DNA of 49,716 nt from Microbispora catharanthi (GCF_006334915.2 NZ_VDMA02000038.1:1-49716), one strand, 5' to 3'; numbered from the stretch's first letter, positions 34,094 through 42,277 are shown. Program-made: numbers and translations. The notes: generated by a model not told the origin, from the letters alone.

Positions 34094-35154
34094 CGGGTCG
34101 CCTCCGGTGCGTCCTGCGCGGCAGGCCGGGAGGGGTCCTGCGCAGCAGGCGTGGAAGAGACGTGCGGAGCAGGCGTGGAAGAGTCGTGCGGAGCAGGCGT
34201 GGAAGAGTCGTGCGGAGCAGGCGTGGAAGAGTCGTGCGGAGCAGGCGTGGAAGAGTCGTGCGGAGCAGGCCTAGAAGAATAGTGCCGCAGGAACAGCTCC
34301 TCGAGCGTGGGCGGGCGGCTGACGAGGCTGCGCAGGCCCGCCGCGGTGAGGTGGCGCAGCGCCGGGTCGAGCGCGGCGGCGTCGATGTCGAAGCGCACCC
34401 GTCCGTCCTGCACGAGCAGGTCGTGCACGCCGGGCAGTGCGGCCAGCCCGTCCGCGGGGCCGGCCAGCTCGGCCTCGATCGTGGTGCGGGTCAGGTGGCG
34501 CAGCTCGGCGAGCGTGCCGGTCTCCACGGTGCGGCCGTCGCGGGTGATCGTGACCCGGTCGCACAGCGCCTCGACCTCGGACAGGATGTGGCTGGACAGC
34601 AGTACCGTCCGGTCGCCGCGGCGCTGCTCCTCCCGCACGGCCTCGCGGAACGCCTCCTCCATCAGTGGGTCGAGGCCCGAGGTCGGCTCGTCGAGTAGCA
34701 GCAGTTCCACGTCGGAGGCGAGGGCCGCGACCAGCGCCACCTTCTGCCGGTTGCCCTTGGAGTAGGCGCGCCCCTTCTTGCGGGGATCGAGGTCGAAGCG
34801 CTCGAGCAGGTCGGTGCGGCGCCGCTCGTTCAGCCCGCCCCGCATCCTGCCGAGCAGGTCGATCACCTCGCCCCCGGTCAGGCCGGGCCACAGGACGACG
34901 TCCCCGGGCACGTACGCCAGGCGGCGATGGAGTGCGGTCGCGTCGGCCCACGGGTCGCCGCCGAGCAGGCGGGCGACGCCGGCGTCCGCGCGCATCATGC
35001 CGAGCAGGATGCGGATGGTGGTGCTCTTGCCCGCGCCGTTGGGCCCGAGGAAGCCGTGGACCTCGCCGGTGCGCACGACGAGGTCGAGGCCGTCGAGGGC
35101 CTTGGTCGGTCCGAACGTCTTGACCAGCCCGGCCACGGAGATGGCGTCTGTCAT
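34090..35154 (-). CDS. ABC transporter ATPase with repetitive C-terminal tail
   Basis: The 354-residue protein has Walker A GPNGAGKST, the signature region AYSKGNRQKVALVAALASD, Walker B LLLLDEPTSGLDP, and the H-loop LLSSHILSE. A regulatory C-terminal domain (about 215-300) precedes seven 8-residue units of the type SSTPAPHD, which end in APEATR. Normal homologues stop near the LEELFLRHY motif, so the tail is an extra. ATG with GAGGAGAA upstream; its start overlaps the TetR stop and its stop overlaps the permease start, each by 4 nt. Confidence 0.92.
   Translation of the reverse strand: MTDAISVAGLVKTFGPTKALDGLDLVVRTGEVHGFLGPNGAGKSTTIRILLGMMRADAGVARLLGGDPWADATALHRRLAYVPGDVVLWPGLTGGEVIDLLGRMRGGLNERRRTDLLERFDLDPRKKGRAYSKGNRQKVALVAALASDVELLLLDEPTSGLDPLMEEAFREAVREEQRRGDRTVLLSSHILSEVEALCDRVTITRDGRTVETGTLAELRHLTRTTIEAELAGPADGLAALPGVHDLLVQDGRVRFDIDAAALDPALRHLTAAGLRSLVSRPPTLEELFLRHYSSRPAPHDSSTPAPHDSSTPAPHDSSTPAPHDSSTPAPHVSSTPAAQDPSRPAAQDAPEATR
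34111..34278 (-). repeat. 24-bp coding tandem repeat, seven units
   Basis: Seven consecutive 24-bp units encode SSRPAPHD, three copies of SSTPAPHD, SSTPAPHV, SSTPAAQD and PSRPAAQD. The central units are almost identical at DNA level, while the distal ones have diverged. The array lies at the extreme 3' end of the ATPase gene and preserves its frame. Confidence 0.95.
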
Positions 35155-35828
35155 GGGGAATTCTCCTCGGTTCTGCGGCCGGGGGGCCGCGCGCCCGCGA
35201 GCCGGTCGAGGCCTGCCCGGGCGCGGGCGGCGTCCTCCGGAGTCATGAGGGGATGCGAGTAGAGGTCGACCAGCGCCCGGGAGAGCAGCAGGTCCCCCTC
35301 GGGGCTGAACATGTCCACTCCCATGGCGCGGGAGATGTGCGGGGCGAGGACCGGGACGCCCAGCGCCATGGCCGTGAACACGGCCGCTCTGATCTTCGCC
35401 GGGACGTCCGGGGGATCGGGGCGGCCGGGGTCGGCGCCCGCGATCCACTCCTCGCAGATCCGCGTCATCTCGTCGAAGATCGACGCGGCCGATCCGTCGG
35501 CCAGGCTGCGCGCCAGATAGAGCTGGTAGGGCGCCATTGCCGCGCGGGCGGCGCCCACGTAGCTCACGTCGCTGAGCGTCGTGTCGGCCCGGACCTGGTC
35601 GTTCAGGCGCCGGATCATCTTCATGAGGTGCTCGTCGCAGGCCTCACGCAGCGCCTGCTTCGAGCCGAAGTGGTGGCGGACCAGCCCAGGGGACACGCCC
35701 GCGGTCCTCGCGATGCCCCGGATCGTCGCCTTCTCGAAGCCGTCCTCGCCGAAGTGCCGCAGCGCGGCGTCCCTGATCCGGGCGCGCGCCGTGAGGTCTT
35801 CGGGATCCGGTCCGGGAGGTGTCGCCAC
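35151..35828 (-). CDS. TetR-family repressor
   Basis: The 225-residue protein has an N-terminal TetR DNA-binding domain (ARIRDAALRHFGEDGFEKAT, then IARTAGVSPGLVRHHFGSKQ) and a helical ligand domain (LADGSAASIFDEMTRICEEW, VFTAMALGVPVLAPHISRAM). GTG 35828 is preferred to GTG 35843 because GGAAAGGA lies 5 nt upstream. The first gene of an operon with the ABC ATPase and permease. Two palindromes lie 28-63 bp upstream and are its probable operators. Release by an exported drug is inferred. Confidence 0.9.
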   Translation of the reverse strand: MATPPGPDPEDLTARARIRDAALRHFGEDGFEKATIRGIARTAGVSPGLVRHHFGSKQALREACDEHLMKMIRRLNDQVRADTTLSDVSYVGAARAAMAPYQLYLARSLADGSAASIFDEMTRICEEWIAGADPGRPDPPDVPAKIRAAVFTAMALGVPVLAPHISRAMGVDMFSPEGDLLLSRALVDLYSHPLMTPEDAARARAGLDRLAGARPPGRRTEENSP

Positions 35829-35855
35829 CGTCGTCCTTTCCACGCGTGCAGAAGA

Positions 35856-35891
35856 CTGTTCCTACGAACAGCAAACTATACGCGCGTATAG
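35856..35891. promoter_or_regulatory. Two adjacent palindromes, probable TetR operators
   Basis: CTGTTCctacGAACAG (35856-35871) has perfect 6-bp arms, and CTATACGCGCGTATAG (35876-35891) is a perfect 16-bp palindrome 4 nt further. They lie just upstream of the TetR gene; the second is typical of TetR-family sites. Confidence 0.7.
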
Positions 35892-35936
35892 CGGTCGTCC
35901 AGCGTGGAACCCGCGACTCCTGCACGTTCTCGTGCT

Positions 35937-36572
35937 CTACTCCGGAGCGGTCACCAGCCGGACGGCCAGGGCGGCGAAGACGGAGCCGCTGACGATGTTC
36001 AGGCCGCGGGCGAACCGGCGGCTGCGCCGGAGCAGCGCCGCGAGCCGTCCCGCGAGGGCGCCCACCGTGGCGTCGACGCCGAGGCCGAGCAGCACCAGGG
36101 TCAGTCCGAGGATCAGGAACTGGATGGCGACATGGCCCAGGCTCGGGTTCACGAACTGCGGCAGGAACGCGATGTTGAAGAGGATGACCTTGGGATTGAG
36201 CAGGTTCGTCACCATGCCGTGCCAGAAGGCGCGCAGACGGCGCGGATCCGGGCCGGTCAGGGTCACCTCGCCCGCGCCGTCGGTGCCGTGGTCACGGAAC
36301 GCCTTGACCGCGAGATACACGAGGTAGGCGGCGCCCGCCCATCGCAGCACGTGGTAGAGCACCGGCAGGTGCGCGAACAGCGCCGACAGTCCGGACATCG
36401 CGGCCAGGGCGTGCACCAGGGCGCCGCAGGCCACTCCCACGGCGGCCAGCACGCCCGTGGCCGGGCCGCCGCGTCCGCCCATGGCGACGATGAACATCAT
36501 GTCGGGTCCCGGAGCGACGCACAGGGCCGCCGCCGCGACGACGAACGCCAGGTAAAGGGAGAGGTCGACCAT
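35937..36572 (-). CDS. LysE/RhtB-family amino acid exporter
   Basis: The 211-residue protein has about six helices and the family signature APGPDMMFIVAMGGRGGPAT near residue 20, followed by GVLAAVGVACGALVHALAA. NLLNPKVILFNIAFLPQFVN is the second conserved segment of LysE-type exporters. The family exports amino acids such as lysine, threonine and homoserine lactone. ATG 36572 has AGGA at 8-nt spacing. It is monocistronic; no regulator is adjacent on its strand. Confidence 0.9.
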   Translation of the reverse strand: MVDLSLYLAFVVAAAALCVAPGPDMMFIVAMGGRGGPATGVLAAVGVACGALVHALAAMSGLSALFAHLPVLYHVLRWAGAAYLVYLAVKAFRDHGTDGAGEVTLTGPDPRRLRAFWHGMVTNLLNPKVILFNIAFLPQFVNPSLGHVAIQFLILGLTLVLLGLGVDATVGALAGRLAALLRRSRRFARGLNIVSGSVFAALAVRLVTAPE

Positions 36573-36660
36573 GACGCCATCCTCATGGGTGCGGGCGCCG
36601 GTGCGCCGCCGCGGTCCACGTGCTGAGACGGCCGTCATGTCCGTGGAGACGGACGTCCCG

Positions 36661-37929
36661 TCACGGGCCCGGAGAGACGCCGAGACGGGCGGCGCGGGCG
36701 GTCAGGTAGCCGCGCTCGGGCAGGCTGGCCGTGAGGCTCGCCGCCGCGCGGTAGTCCTCGACGGCCGCCGTGAGGTCGCCGGCCATCTCCAGCAGGTGCG
36801 CGCGCGCCGCGTGCAGGCGGTGGTGCCCCGTCAGCGGGCCGCCGGCCAGCGGTTCGAGCAGGGCCAGCCCGGCGGCGGGGCCGTGCACCATGGCGGCGGC
36901 GACGGCGCGGTTGAGGGAGACCATCGGGTTGGGCGACATGCGCTCCAGCAGGCCGTACAACGCGAGGATCTGCGGCCAGTCGGTCTCCTCGGCGGTCGCC
37001 GCCTCGTCGTGCACCGCGGCGATCGCCGCCTGGATCTGGTAGGGCCCGGCGGCACCCTGGTGCAGGGCGGCCGTGAGCAGCGCCGTGCCCTCGGCGATCG
37101 CCTCGCGGTCCCACAGGCCGCGGTCCTGCTCCGCCAGCGGGACGGGGACGCCGCCCGGACCGGTCCTGGCGGGTCGCCGGGCGTCGGTCAGCAGCATCAG
37201 CGCGAGCAGCCCGGCCGCCTCGCAGTCACCGTGCGGGAAACCCCGCAGCAGGCGGTGCAGCGTCCTGGCCAGCCGGATCGCCTCGCGGGACAGCTCGACG
37301 CGGTGCAGGCCGAGGCCGCCGCTGGCGGCGTACCCCTCGTTGAAGATGAGGTAGAGCACGTGCAGCACGGCGGCGAGCCGCGCCGAGCGCTCCTCCGGCT
37401 CCGGCATGCGGAACGGCACCCCCGACGCCCTGATGCGCTGCTTCGCCCGGCTGATCCGCTGCGCCATCGTCGCCTCGGGCACCATGAAGGCTCTGCCGAT
37501 CTCGGCCGTGGTCAGCCCGCCGACGGCGCGCAGCGTCAGGGCGATGGCGGACGCCGGCGTCAGCGCGGGGTGACAGCTCAGGAACAGCATGACGAGCGTG
37601 TCGTCCCCGTCCGCCTCGTGCGCCAGGTCGGCTGCCGGGGAGGCCCAATGGTCGGCGGGAGCCCGCGCGGCCACCAGTTCCTCGCGGCGGCGGCGTGCCT
37701 GCTCGCCCCGCACCTGCTCGATCATCCGCCGGTGGGCGACCTGGACCAGCCAGCTCTTCGGGTTGTCCGGCACGCCCTCGGCGGGCCACTGGGCGAGGGC
37801 GTCGAGCAGCGCCTCCTGGACCGCGTCCTCGGCCGCGTCGAAGTCGCCGAACCTGCGGGTGAGCACGCCGACGACCTGCGGCGCCAGCGGGCGCAGCAGG
37901 TCGTCGACGTGCGGGTGCGGGGCGTTCAC
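36661..37929 (-). CDS. ECF sigma factor, ECF42-like, with TPR-like C-terminal extension
   Basis: The 422-residue protein is about twice the length of ordinary ECF sigmas. Residues 10-80 are sigma region 2 (DFDAAEDAVQEALLDALAQW, SWLVQVAHRRMIEQVR). Region 4 is at about 120-180 (LTTAEIGRAFMVPEATMAQR). A long helical extension follows (DUF6596 type, HVLYLIFNEGYAASGGLGLH), then TPR-like pairs. ECF42 members are linked to DGPF proteins and use the extension for control. Its GTG overlaps the stop of the DGPF gene (GTGA). A paralogous pair is at 40686-42241. Confidence 0.9.
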   Translation of the reverse strand: MNAPHPHVDDLLRPLAPQVVGVLTRRFGDFDAAEDAVQEALLDALAQWPAEGVPDNPKSWLVQVAHRRMIEQVRGEQARRRREELVAARAPADHWASPAADLAHEADGDDTLVMLFLSCHPALTPASAIALTLRAVGGLTTAEIGRAFMVPEATMAQRISRAKQRIRASGVPFRMPEPEERSARLAAVLHVLYLIFNEGYAASGGLGLHRVELSREAIRLARTLHRLLRGFPHGDCEAAGLLALMLLTDARRPARTGPGGVPVPLAEQDRGLWDREAIAEGTALLTAALHQGAAGPYQIQAAIAAVHDEAATAEETDWPQILALYGLLERMSPNPMVSLNRAVAAAMVHGPAAGLALLEPLAGGPLTGHHRLHAARAHLLEMAGDLTAAVEDYRAAASLTASLPERGYLTARAARLGVSPGP

Positions 37930-38324
37930 AGTTCCTGAGGCGGAGCCGCCATCACCTGACGCACCTCGATGGGCATGTTGAGCGGCTCGCCGTTCAGGCC
38001 GGGCGCCGTCGAGATGCGGCCCGCCAGCTCGTACGCACGCTCGGCCCCCTCGCAGTCGATGATCCAGTAACCGACCAGGAACTCCTTCGTCTCGGGGAAC
38101 GGGCCGTCGGTGACGACGGGGACTCCGCCCTCGCCGGCTCGCACGATCCGCGCCTGGTCGGGCATCGCCAGCCCCTGGGCGTCCACGAACTCGCCGGCCT
38201 CGACGAGCCCGCGGTTCACGTCGTGCATGAACTCGATGTGCGCCTTGATGTCCTCCGGCGACCAGGTGTCCACCGAGGAGATGCCGCTCTGCGGGCCGAA
38301 CTGCATCAGCAGCATGTACTTCAT
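37926..38324 (-). CDS. YCII-related DGPF-family protein
   Basis: The 132-residue protein starts MKYMLLMQFGPQSG and holds the DGPF motif VVTDGPFPETKEFLVGYWII. It has a ferredoxin-like YCII fold and is the standard partner of ECF42 sigma factors. Biochemical function is not established for most members. GGAGGAG precedes the ATG. It is the first gene of a two-gene operon with the sigma gene. It is probably a target of its own sigma; a TGTCGA lies 71 nt upstream of the start. Confidence 0.9.
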   Translation of the reverse strand: MKYMLLMQFGPQSGISSVDTWSPEDIKAHIEFMHDVNRGLVEAGEFVDAQGLAMPDQARIVRAGEGGVPVVTDGPFPETKEFLVGYWIIDCEGAERAYELAGRISTAPGLNGEPLNMPIEVRQVMAAPPQEL

Positions 38325-38370
38325 GTCGCGCTCCTCCTGCCGCCCGCCCCTCGTGGGCGCGCTCACCCCT

Positions 38371-38400
38371 GGGTAGAAGCCGGCTCCCCGATTCTCGACA
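38371..38400 (-). promoter_or_regulatory. Possible ECF promoter before first DGPF gene
   Basis: On the minus strand TGTCGA (38395-38400) is followed after 16 nt by TTCTACCC (38371-38378). TGTCGA agrees with the -35 core described for ECF42-type sigmas; the -10 half is a poor match. Weaker than the sites at 40589 and 42278. Confidence 0.25.
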
Positions 38401-38441
38401 TCCTGCCGTAGAAATCTCAGAGATTCCTCCCAGCCGATTGC

Positions 38442-38484
38442 AGGGACACGGCTCAGAGGGACACGGCTCAGAGGGACACGGCCA
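38442..38484. repeat. 15-bp tandem repeat across the GH10 stop codon
   Basis: Units AGGGACACGGCTCAG at 38442-38456 and 38457-38471 are identical, and a third begins at 38472 and diverges after 11 nt. On the minus strand each full unit repeats the codons GTG TCC CTC TGA, so the gene's last codons and stop are duplicated downstream of it. Confidence 0.85.
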
Positions 38485-39766
38485 CCTCGGCGTCTCCGGG
38501 CTCGTCCAGTGTGAACGTGACGGACCGGCCGCCGGCCGTGATCTCGTACTCGCCGAGGAAGCCGTCGAAGCGGACGCGGCCGTCCGCGTCGGTGACCATC
38601 GTCGTCGGAGGCAGCCACCACTCGCCCTTGACGAGCGAGCGCAGCGCGTCGTACGACGGCTTGGGAGTGCCGTCGGCACGGACGAAGCCGCCCGGCGCGC
38701 CGAGCCAGCCGCCGTCCGACAGGCCCCAGTACGTCATGGCCTCCACGGCAGGGTGGGACAGCAGGGTCTTGTAGTGGCGCACGACCTCGTCGGCCTGGCG
38801 AGCCTCGCCCTCGGGCGTGGTCGGCCACTCGGGGATCTGGTAGTCGTTCAGGTCGACGATCTCCTCCGGCATGATGTGGCCGGAGACGATCGTCGTCTCG
38901 GTGAAGTGGATGGGCAGGCCGTACCGCGCGAAGCGGTCGATCGTGGCGAGCGTCTTCTCCTCGCCCCAGTAACCCTGGTGCATGTGGCTCTGCAGGCCGA
39001 GCACGTCGATCTTTATGCCCGCCTCCAGCACACCCTCGATCAGGCACTCGTACGCCGCGGACATGTCGAAGTCGTTGAGCAGCAGCGTGGCGTGGGGATT
39101 GGCCTCGCGGGCCGCGTCGAAGACCATCCGGACCATCGGGATCCGGCCCATCTCCCGGCAGATCCGGGTGATGCCGTTGTCGTACTTGTCGAAGATCGGC
39201 ATGATCACGACCTCGTTGATGACGTCCCACATGTCGATCAGGCCCGCGAAGTCGGTCATGTCGCGCCGGATGCGGTCCACCTGGGCCTTGGCGATCTCGG
39301 CGTTCGACAGGTCCGTCAGCCAGTCGGCGGTCTCGGTGTGCCAGGCGAGCGGGTGCCCCTTGACCGGGACGCCCCGGTCGGCGAACCACCGCGCCGTGGT
39401 GAGCAGCCGCTCGGTGTCCGGGCGGCCCCGGACCGGCTCGAACTGCCCCCAGTAGAAGGGCAGCGTGGCGAAGTTGAACAGGTCGAACCACAGGTCGGCG
39501 ACCTGCTGGGACCCGGCCGCAGGAGCCTCGCCGAGCGACCGCCGCTCGCCGGTGTCGGTCGCGGTCTCACCGTTGGCCAGCGGGATGAAATCGAACCCGA
39601 TGCAGCCGAACAGGAACTTGTGCCCGCGCTGCGCGACGACCACCTCCTGATCGGCGAGGGGCGCGCCGTTCGCGGTCACGGTGAGCGTGGCGCCGGCGGT
39701 GCGGTGCTTCCTGATCAGCGGGTCGGGGTCGACGGCCCCGGAGCCGGAAGCAGGGTGGGACGACAT
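38468..39766 (-). CDS. GH10 family glycoside hydrolase (endo-xylanase-like), no signal peptide
   Basis: The 432-residue protein has a GH10 barrel: GHPLAWHTETADWL (about 138-150), acid/base E185 in MWDVINEV, HMHQGY near 261, and nucleophile E290 in PIHFTETTI. Residues 22-60 form a beta-rich N-terminal module (GATLTVTANGAPLADQEVVV) and the C-terminus is also beta-rich (VRFDGFLGEYEITAGGRS). There is no signal peptide, so it is probably cytoplasmic and acts on imported oligosaccharides. ATG 39766 has GGAGG at 7-nt spacing. It carries a possible LacI-type operator upstream. Confidence 0.88.
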   Translation of the reverse strand: MSSHPASGSGAVDPDPLIRKHRTAGATLTVTANGAPLADQEVVVAQRGHKFLFGCIGFDFIPLANGETATDTGERRSLGEAPAAGSQQVADLWFDLFNFATLPFYWGQFEPVRGRPDTERLLTTARWFADRGVPVKGHPLAWHTETADWLTDLSNAEIAKAQVDRIRRDMTDFAGLIDMWDVINEVVIMPIFDKYDNGITRICREMGRIPMVRMVFDAAREANPHATLLLNDFDMSAAYECLIEGVLEAGIKIDVLGLQSHMHQGYWGEEKTLATIDRFARYGLPIHFTETTIVSGHIMPEEIVDLNDYQIPEWPTTPEGEARQADEVVRHYKTLLSHPAVEAMTYWGLSDGGWLGAPGGFVRADGTPKPSYDALRSLVKGEWWLPPTTMVTDADGRVRFDGFLGEYEITAGGRSVTFTLDEPGDAEVAVSL

Positions 39767-39846
39767 CGAGAGGCCTCCAGGGATGCTCAAGCGGAGAAGT
39801 CCCCTCCGGGAGCCTCCTCGCCCCCGCCGGAGAGGTCTGTGATCCC

Positions 39847-39864
39847 GAGCACGTTAACGCTCTC
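39847..39864. promoter_or_regulatory. LacI-type operator candidate upstream of GH10 gene
   Basis: GAGCACGTTAACGCTCTC is an 18-bp dyad with 14 symmetrical positions around GTTAAC, 81 nt upstream of the GH10 start. Sugar-responsive LacI-family repressors bind sites of this type. No LacI gene is in the window. Confidence 0.4.
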
Positions 39865-39922
39865 GACGCTCGAAAGCACACAGACCTCTCCATCGATGCG
39901 ATCAACGGCCGAAGTAGCGCGT

Positions 39923-40546
39923 TCAGTGGATGAAGCGGGCGGCGGGCTCCCCGCGCAGCCGTCCCTCGGGCAGCCGGCGGCCGCACAGGACCAGCACCAG
40001 GTCCTGCGCGGCGCCGGACAGCGGGGTGCCCGTTCCGAGCGACCAGTCGACGTCGTCCGCGCGCAGCTCGACGCCGTCCAGGTCGACGCCGAAATACCTG
40101 CGGCTCCGTGGGGACAGCGCGTTGTCGAGCAGGACGCGCAGCCGGTCGCCGGGAACCCGCCGGTCGATCCCGAGCGCCACGGTGATGTCCATGCCGTGGA
40201 TCACGTCGTGCGACAGCGCCCCCGCGTAGCCGCCGCCCGGAGGGCGCCAGGGATGCTCGGCGTTGTCCCGCAGGCACGCGGTCAGCTCTCGCGGGCCGAG
40301 CGCCGCCGCGTCCCGGCGGGCGAGCCGGTCGGCCAGCCGGTCGAAGTTTCCCCGGGCCCTGACGAGACCGGCCAGCACGCTCAGCCCGGAGTGCCGGTAG
40401 GGCATCGTCATGTGGGCCACCACCTCCCGCACCCGCCACCCCGCGCACAGTGAGGGGGCGTCCCACGAGTGCGGCGGCAGCTCGCTCAGCAGGTCCGCCA
40501 GTTCGCGGCGTTCCGCCGCGATCTGCTGCCGGATATCGGTGTCCAT
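39923..40546 (-). CDS. Maleylpyruvate isomerase (MPI)-fold protein, DinB superfamily
   Basis: The 207-residue protein starts MDTDIRQQIAAERRELADLL and has SLCAGWRVREVVAHMTMPYR, the N-terminal helical segment with metal-ligand His (H in VVAHM) of the mycothiol-dependent MPI/DinB family, then GALSHDVIHGMDITVALGID with two further His. Many such proteins are thiol-dependent transferases of unknown substrate in mycothiol-producing actinomycetes. The start ATG has AGGG at about 9 nt. A promoter identical in design to that of the second DGPF gene lies upstream. Confidence 0.8.
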   Translation of the reverse strand: MDTDIRQQIAAERRELADLLSELPPHSWDAPSLCAGWRVREVVAHMTMPYRHSGLSVLAGLVRARGNFDRLADRLARRDAAALGPRELTACLRDNAEHPWRPPGGGYAGALSHDVIHGMDITVALGIDRRVPGDRLRVLLDNALSPRSRRYFGVDLDGVELRADDVDWSLGTGTPLSGAAQDLVLVLCGRRLPEGRLRGEPAARFIH

Positions 40547-40588
40547 TCGTTCGTCGCCCTTCCGGTCGTGTCCGTCCGTACGCCCACC

Positions 40589-40616
40589 CGACGAACGGAC
40601 ACGGCCCGGATGGACA
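40589..40616 (-). promoter_or_regulatory. ECF-style promoter upstream of MPI-fold gene
   Basis: Reading on the minus strand, TGTCCA (40611-40616) is followed after exactly 14 nt by GTTCGTCG (40589-40596), about 43 nt before the ATG. The same two elements at the same spacing occur before the second DGPF gene at 42278-42305. The CGTC core is typical of ECF -10 elements. An inverted repeat GTGTCCGT/ACGGACAC (40568-40602) overlaps it. Confidence 0.6.
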
Positions 40617-40685
40617 CCCTCCCCGCCTACAGGGAAGAACACAGGGGAAGCCGGGGCGATCGCCACCGGACCTGACGCCGAAGCG

Positions 40686-41921
40686 TCAGCCGAGGGCGGC
40701 GAGGCGACGGGCGAGGTAGCGGCGCTCGGCGTCGGTGGCGGCCAGGCCGGCCGCCTCCCGGTAGGCGTCGGCGGCCTCGGCCGTACGGCCCAGGCGGCGC
40801 AGCAGGTCGGCGCGGGCCGCGGGCAGCAGGTGGTAGCCGGCCAGGGCGCCCGTCTCCCGCAGGGCGTCGACCAGCGCCAGGCCCGCGGCCGGGCCGTGCG
40901 CCATGCCGACCGCCACCGCGCGGTTCAGCTCCACGACGGGCGAGGGGACCAGCCGCGCGAGCCGCGCGTACAGCACGGCGATCTGCGCCCAGTCCGTGTC
41001 CTCCGGGCGGGCCGCGGTGGCGTGGCAGGCGGCGATGGCGGCCTGCACCTGGTAGGGGCCGGGCCGCCCCCGCCGCAGCGTGCCGTCCAGCAGGGCCACG
41101 CCCTCGGCGATCTGGCCGGCGTCCCACCGGTCGCGGTCCTGGTCCTCCAGCACCACCAGGTCGCCGGCCTCGTCGAGGCGGGCGGCGCGGCGCGCGTGGT
41201 GCAGCAGCATCAGCGCGAGCAGGCCCGCCGCCTCGGGCTCGTCCGGCATCAGCCGGACCAGCACCCGGGCCAGGCGGATCGCCTCGGCCGAGAGGTCGTG
41301 CCGTACGAGGTCGGCGCCGGCCGTCGCCGAGTAGCCCTCGTTGAACAGCAGATACAGCACGGCGAGCACCGCCGGGAGGCGCTCGGGCAGCAGGTGCGCG
41401 GGCGGCACCCGGTAGGGGATGCCCGCGTGCCTGATCTTCTGCTTGGCCCGGGCCAGCCGCTTGGCCATCGCCTGCTCGCCGACCAGGAACGCCCGCGCGA
41501 TCTCGGTCGTGCCGAGCCCGGCGAGGGTGCGCAGGGTCAGCGCCACCCTGGCCTCCAGCGCGAGCGCCGGGTGGCAACAGGTGAAGATCAGTCGCAACCG
41601 GTCGTCCGGCACGTCCGGCTCGTCGACGGCGTCGTCGTCATCCATCCTGAGCACGCCCGCCACCTCCCGTAGCTTGGCGGCGCCGGTGGCCTCGCGGCGC
41701 AGCAGGTCCACGGCCCGGTTGCGTGCTGCGGTGGTCAGCCACGCCCCGGGCCGGCGCGGCACGCCGTCGCGCCGCCAGGTCCGCAGGGCCTGGGCGAAGG
41801 CGTCCTGCGCGCACTCCTCGGCCAGGTCCCAGTCGCCGGTCCAGCGGATGAGGGTGGCCACGACCTGCCCCCACTCCTCCCGGAAGGCCCGGTCGACGGC
41901 GGCCTCGACCGGCGGCGTCAC
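40686..41921 (-). CDS. ECF sigma factor, ECF42-like, with TPR-like C-terminal extension (second copy)
   Basis: The 411-residue protein has region 2 (DWDLAEECAQDAFAQALRTW, AWLTTAARNRAVDLLRRE), region 4 (GLGTTEIARAFLVGEQAMAK) and a long helical extension (AVLAVLYLLFNEGYSATAGA, then LLALMLLHHARRAARLDEAG and GYHLLPAARADLLRRLGRTA). It matches the first sigma in layout but differs clearly in sequence, so it is an old paralogue. Its GTG overlaps the DGPF stop by 4 nt. It probably drives its own operon and the MPI-fold gene through the shared promoter. Confidence 0.9.
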   Translation of the reverse strand: MTPPVEAAVDRAFREEWGQVVATLIRWTGDWDLAEECAQDAFAQALRTWRRDGVPRRPGAWLTTAARNRAVDLLRREATGAAKLREVAGVLRMDDDDAVDEPDVPDDRLRLIFTCCHPALALEARVALTLRTLAGLGTTEIARAFLVGEQAMAKRLARAKQKIRHAGIPYRVPPAHLLPERLPAVLAVLYLLFNEGYSATAGADLVRHDLSAEAIRLARVLVRLMPDEPEAAGLLALMLLHHARRAARLDEAGDLVVLEDQDRDRWDAGQIAEGVALLDGTLRRGRPGPYQVQAAIAACHATAARPEDTDWAQIAVLYARLARLVPSPVVELNRAVAVGMAHGPAAGLALVDALRETGALAGYHLLPAARADLLRRLGRTAEAADAYREAAGLAATDAERRYLARRLAALG

Positions 41922-42241
41922 AGGTCTATGAGCGGCCGGATCTCGATCGTGCCGTACGCCGCGGCGGGATGGGCGGCGGCGATCTCGATGGCCTCGTCGA
42001 GGTCGGCGCACTCGATCAGGCAGAATCCGCCGAGTTGCTCCTTGGTCTCGGCGAACGGCCCGTCCGACAGCAGCACCTCGCCCTCGCGCACCCGCAGCGT
42101 GGTGGCGTCGCTCGGCGGGCGCAGCCCGGCGCCTCCCCGGAGCACGCCGCGCTCCACCATCTTCTCCGACCATCCGCCGCACCCGTCGTCGGCGTGCTCC
42201 GCCGCCGACTCGTCGCCGCAGATCAGCAGCACGTACTTCAT
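41918..42241 (-). CDS. YCII-related DGPF-family protein (second copy)
   Basis: The 107-residue protein starts MKYVLLICGDESAAEHADDG and carries LLSDGPFAETKEQLGGFCLI, the DGPF signature. Shorter than the first copy (132 residues) mainly in the N-terminal half. GAGGAGG precedes the ATG. It heads the operon with the second ECF42-like sigma and is preceded by the shared ECF-style promoter. Function of the family is unproven; a partner or substrate-sensing role for the sigma is inferred from the constant gene pairing. Confidence 0.88.
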   Translation of the reverse strand: MKYVLLICGDESAAEHADDGCGGWSEKMVERGVLRGGAGLRPPSDATTLRVREGEVLLSDGPFAETKEQLGGFCLIECADLDEAIEIAAAHPAAAYGTIEIRPLIDL

Positions 42242-42277
42242 GCGTCCTCCTCAGGCCGGTATCCCATCATGTCCGTA

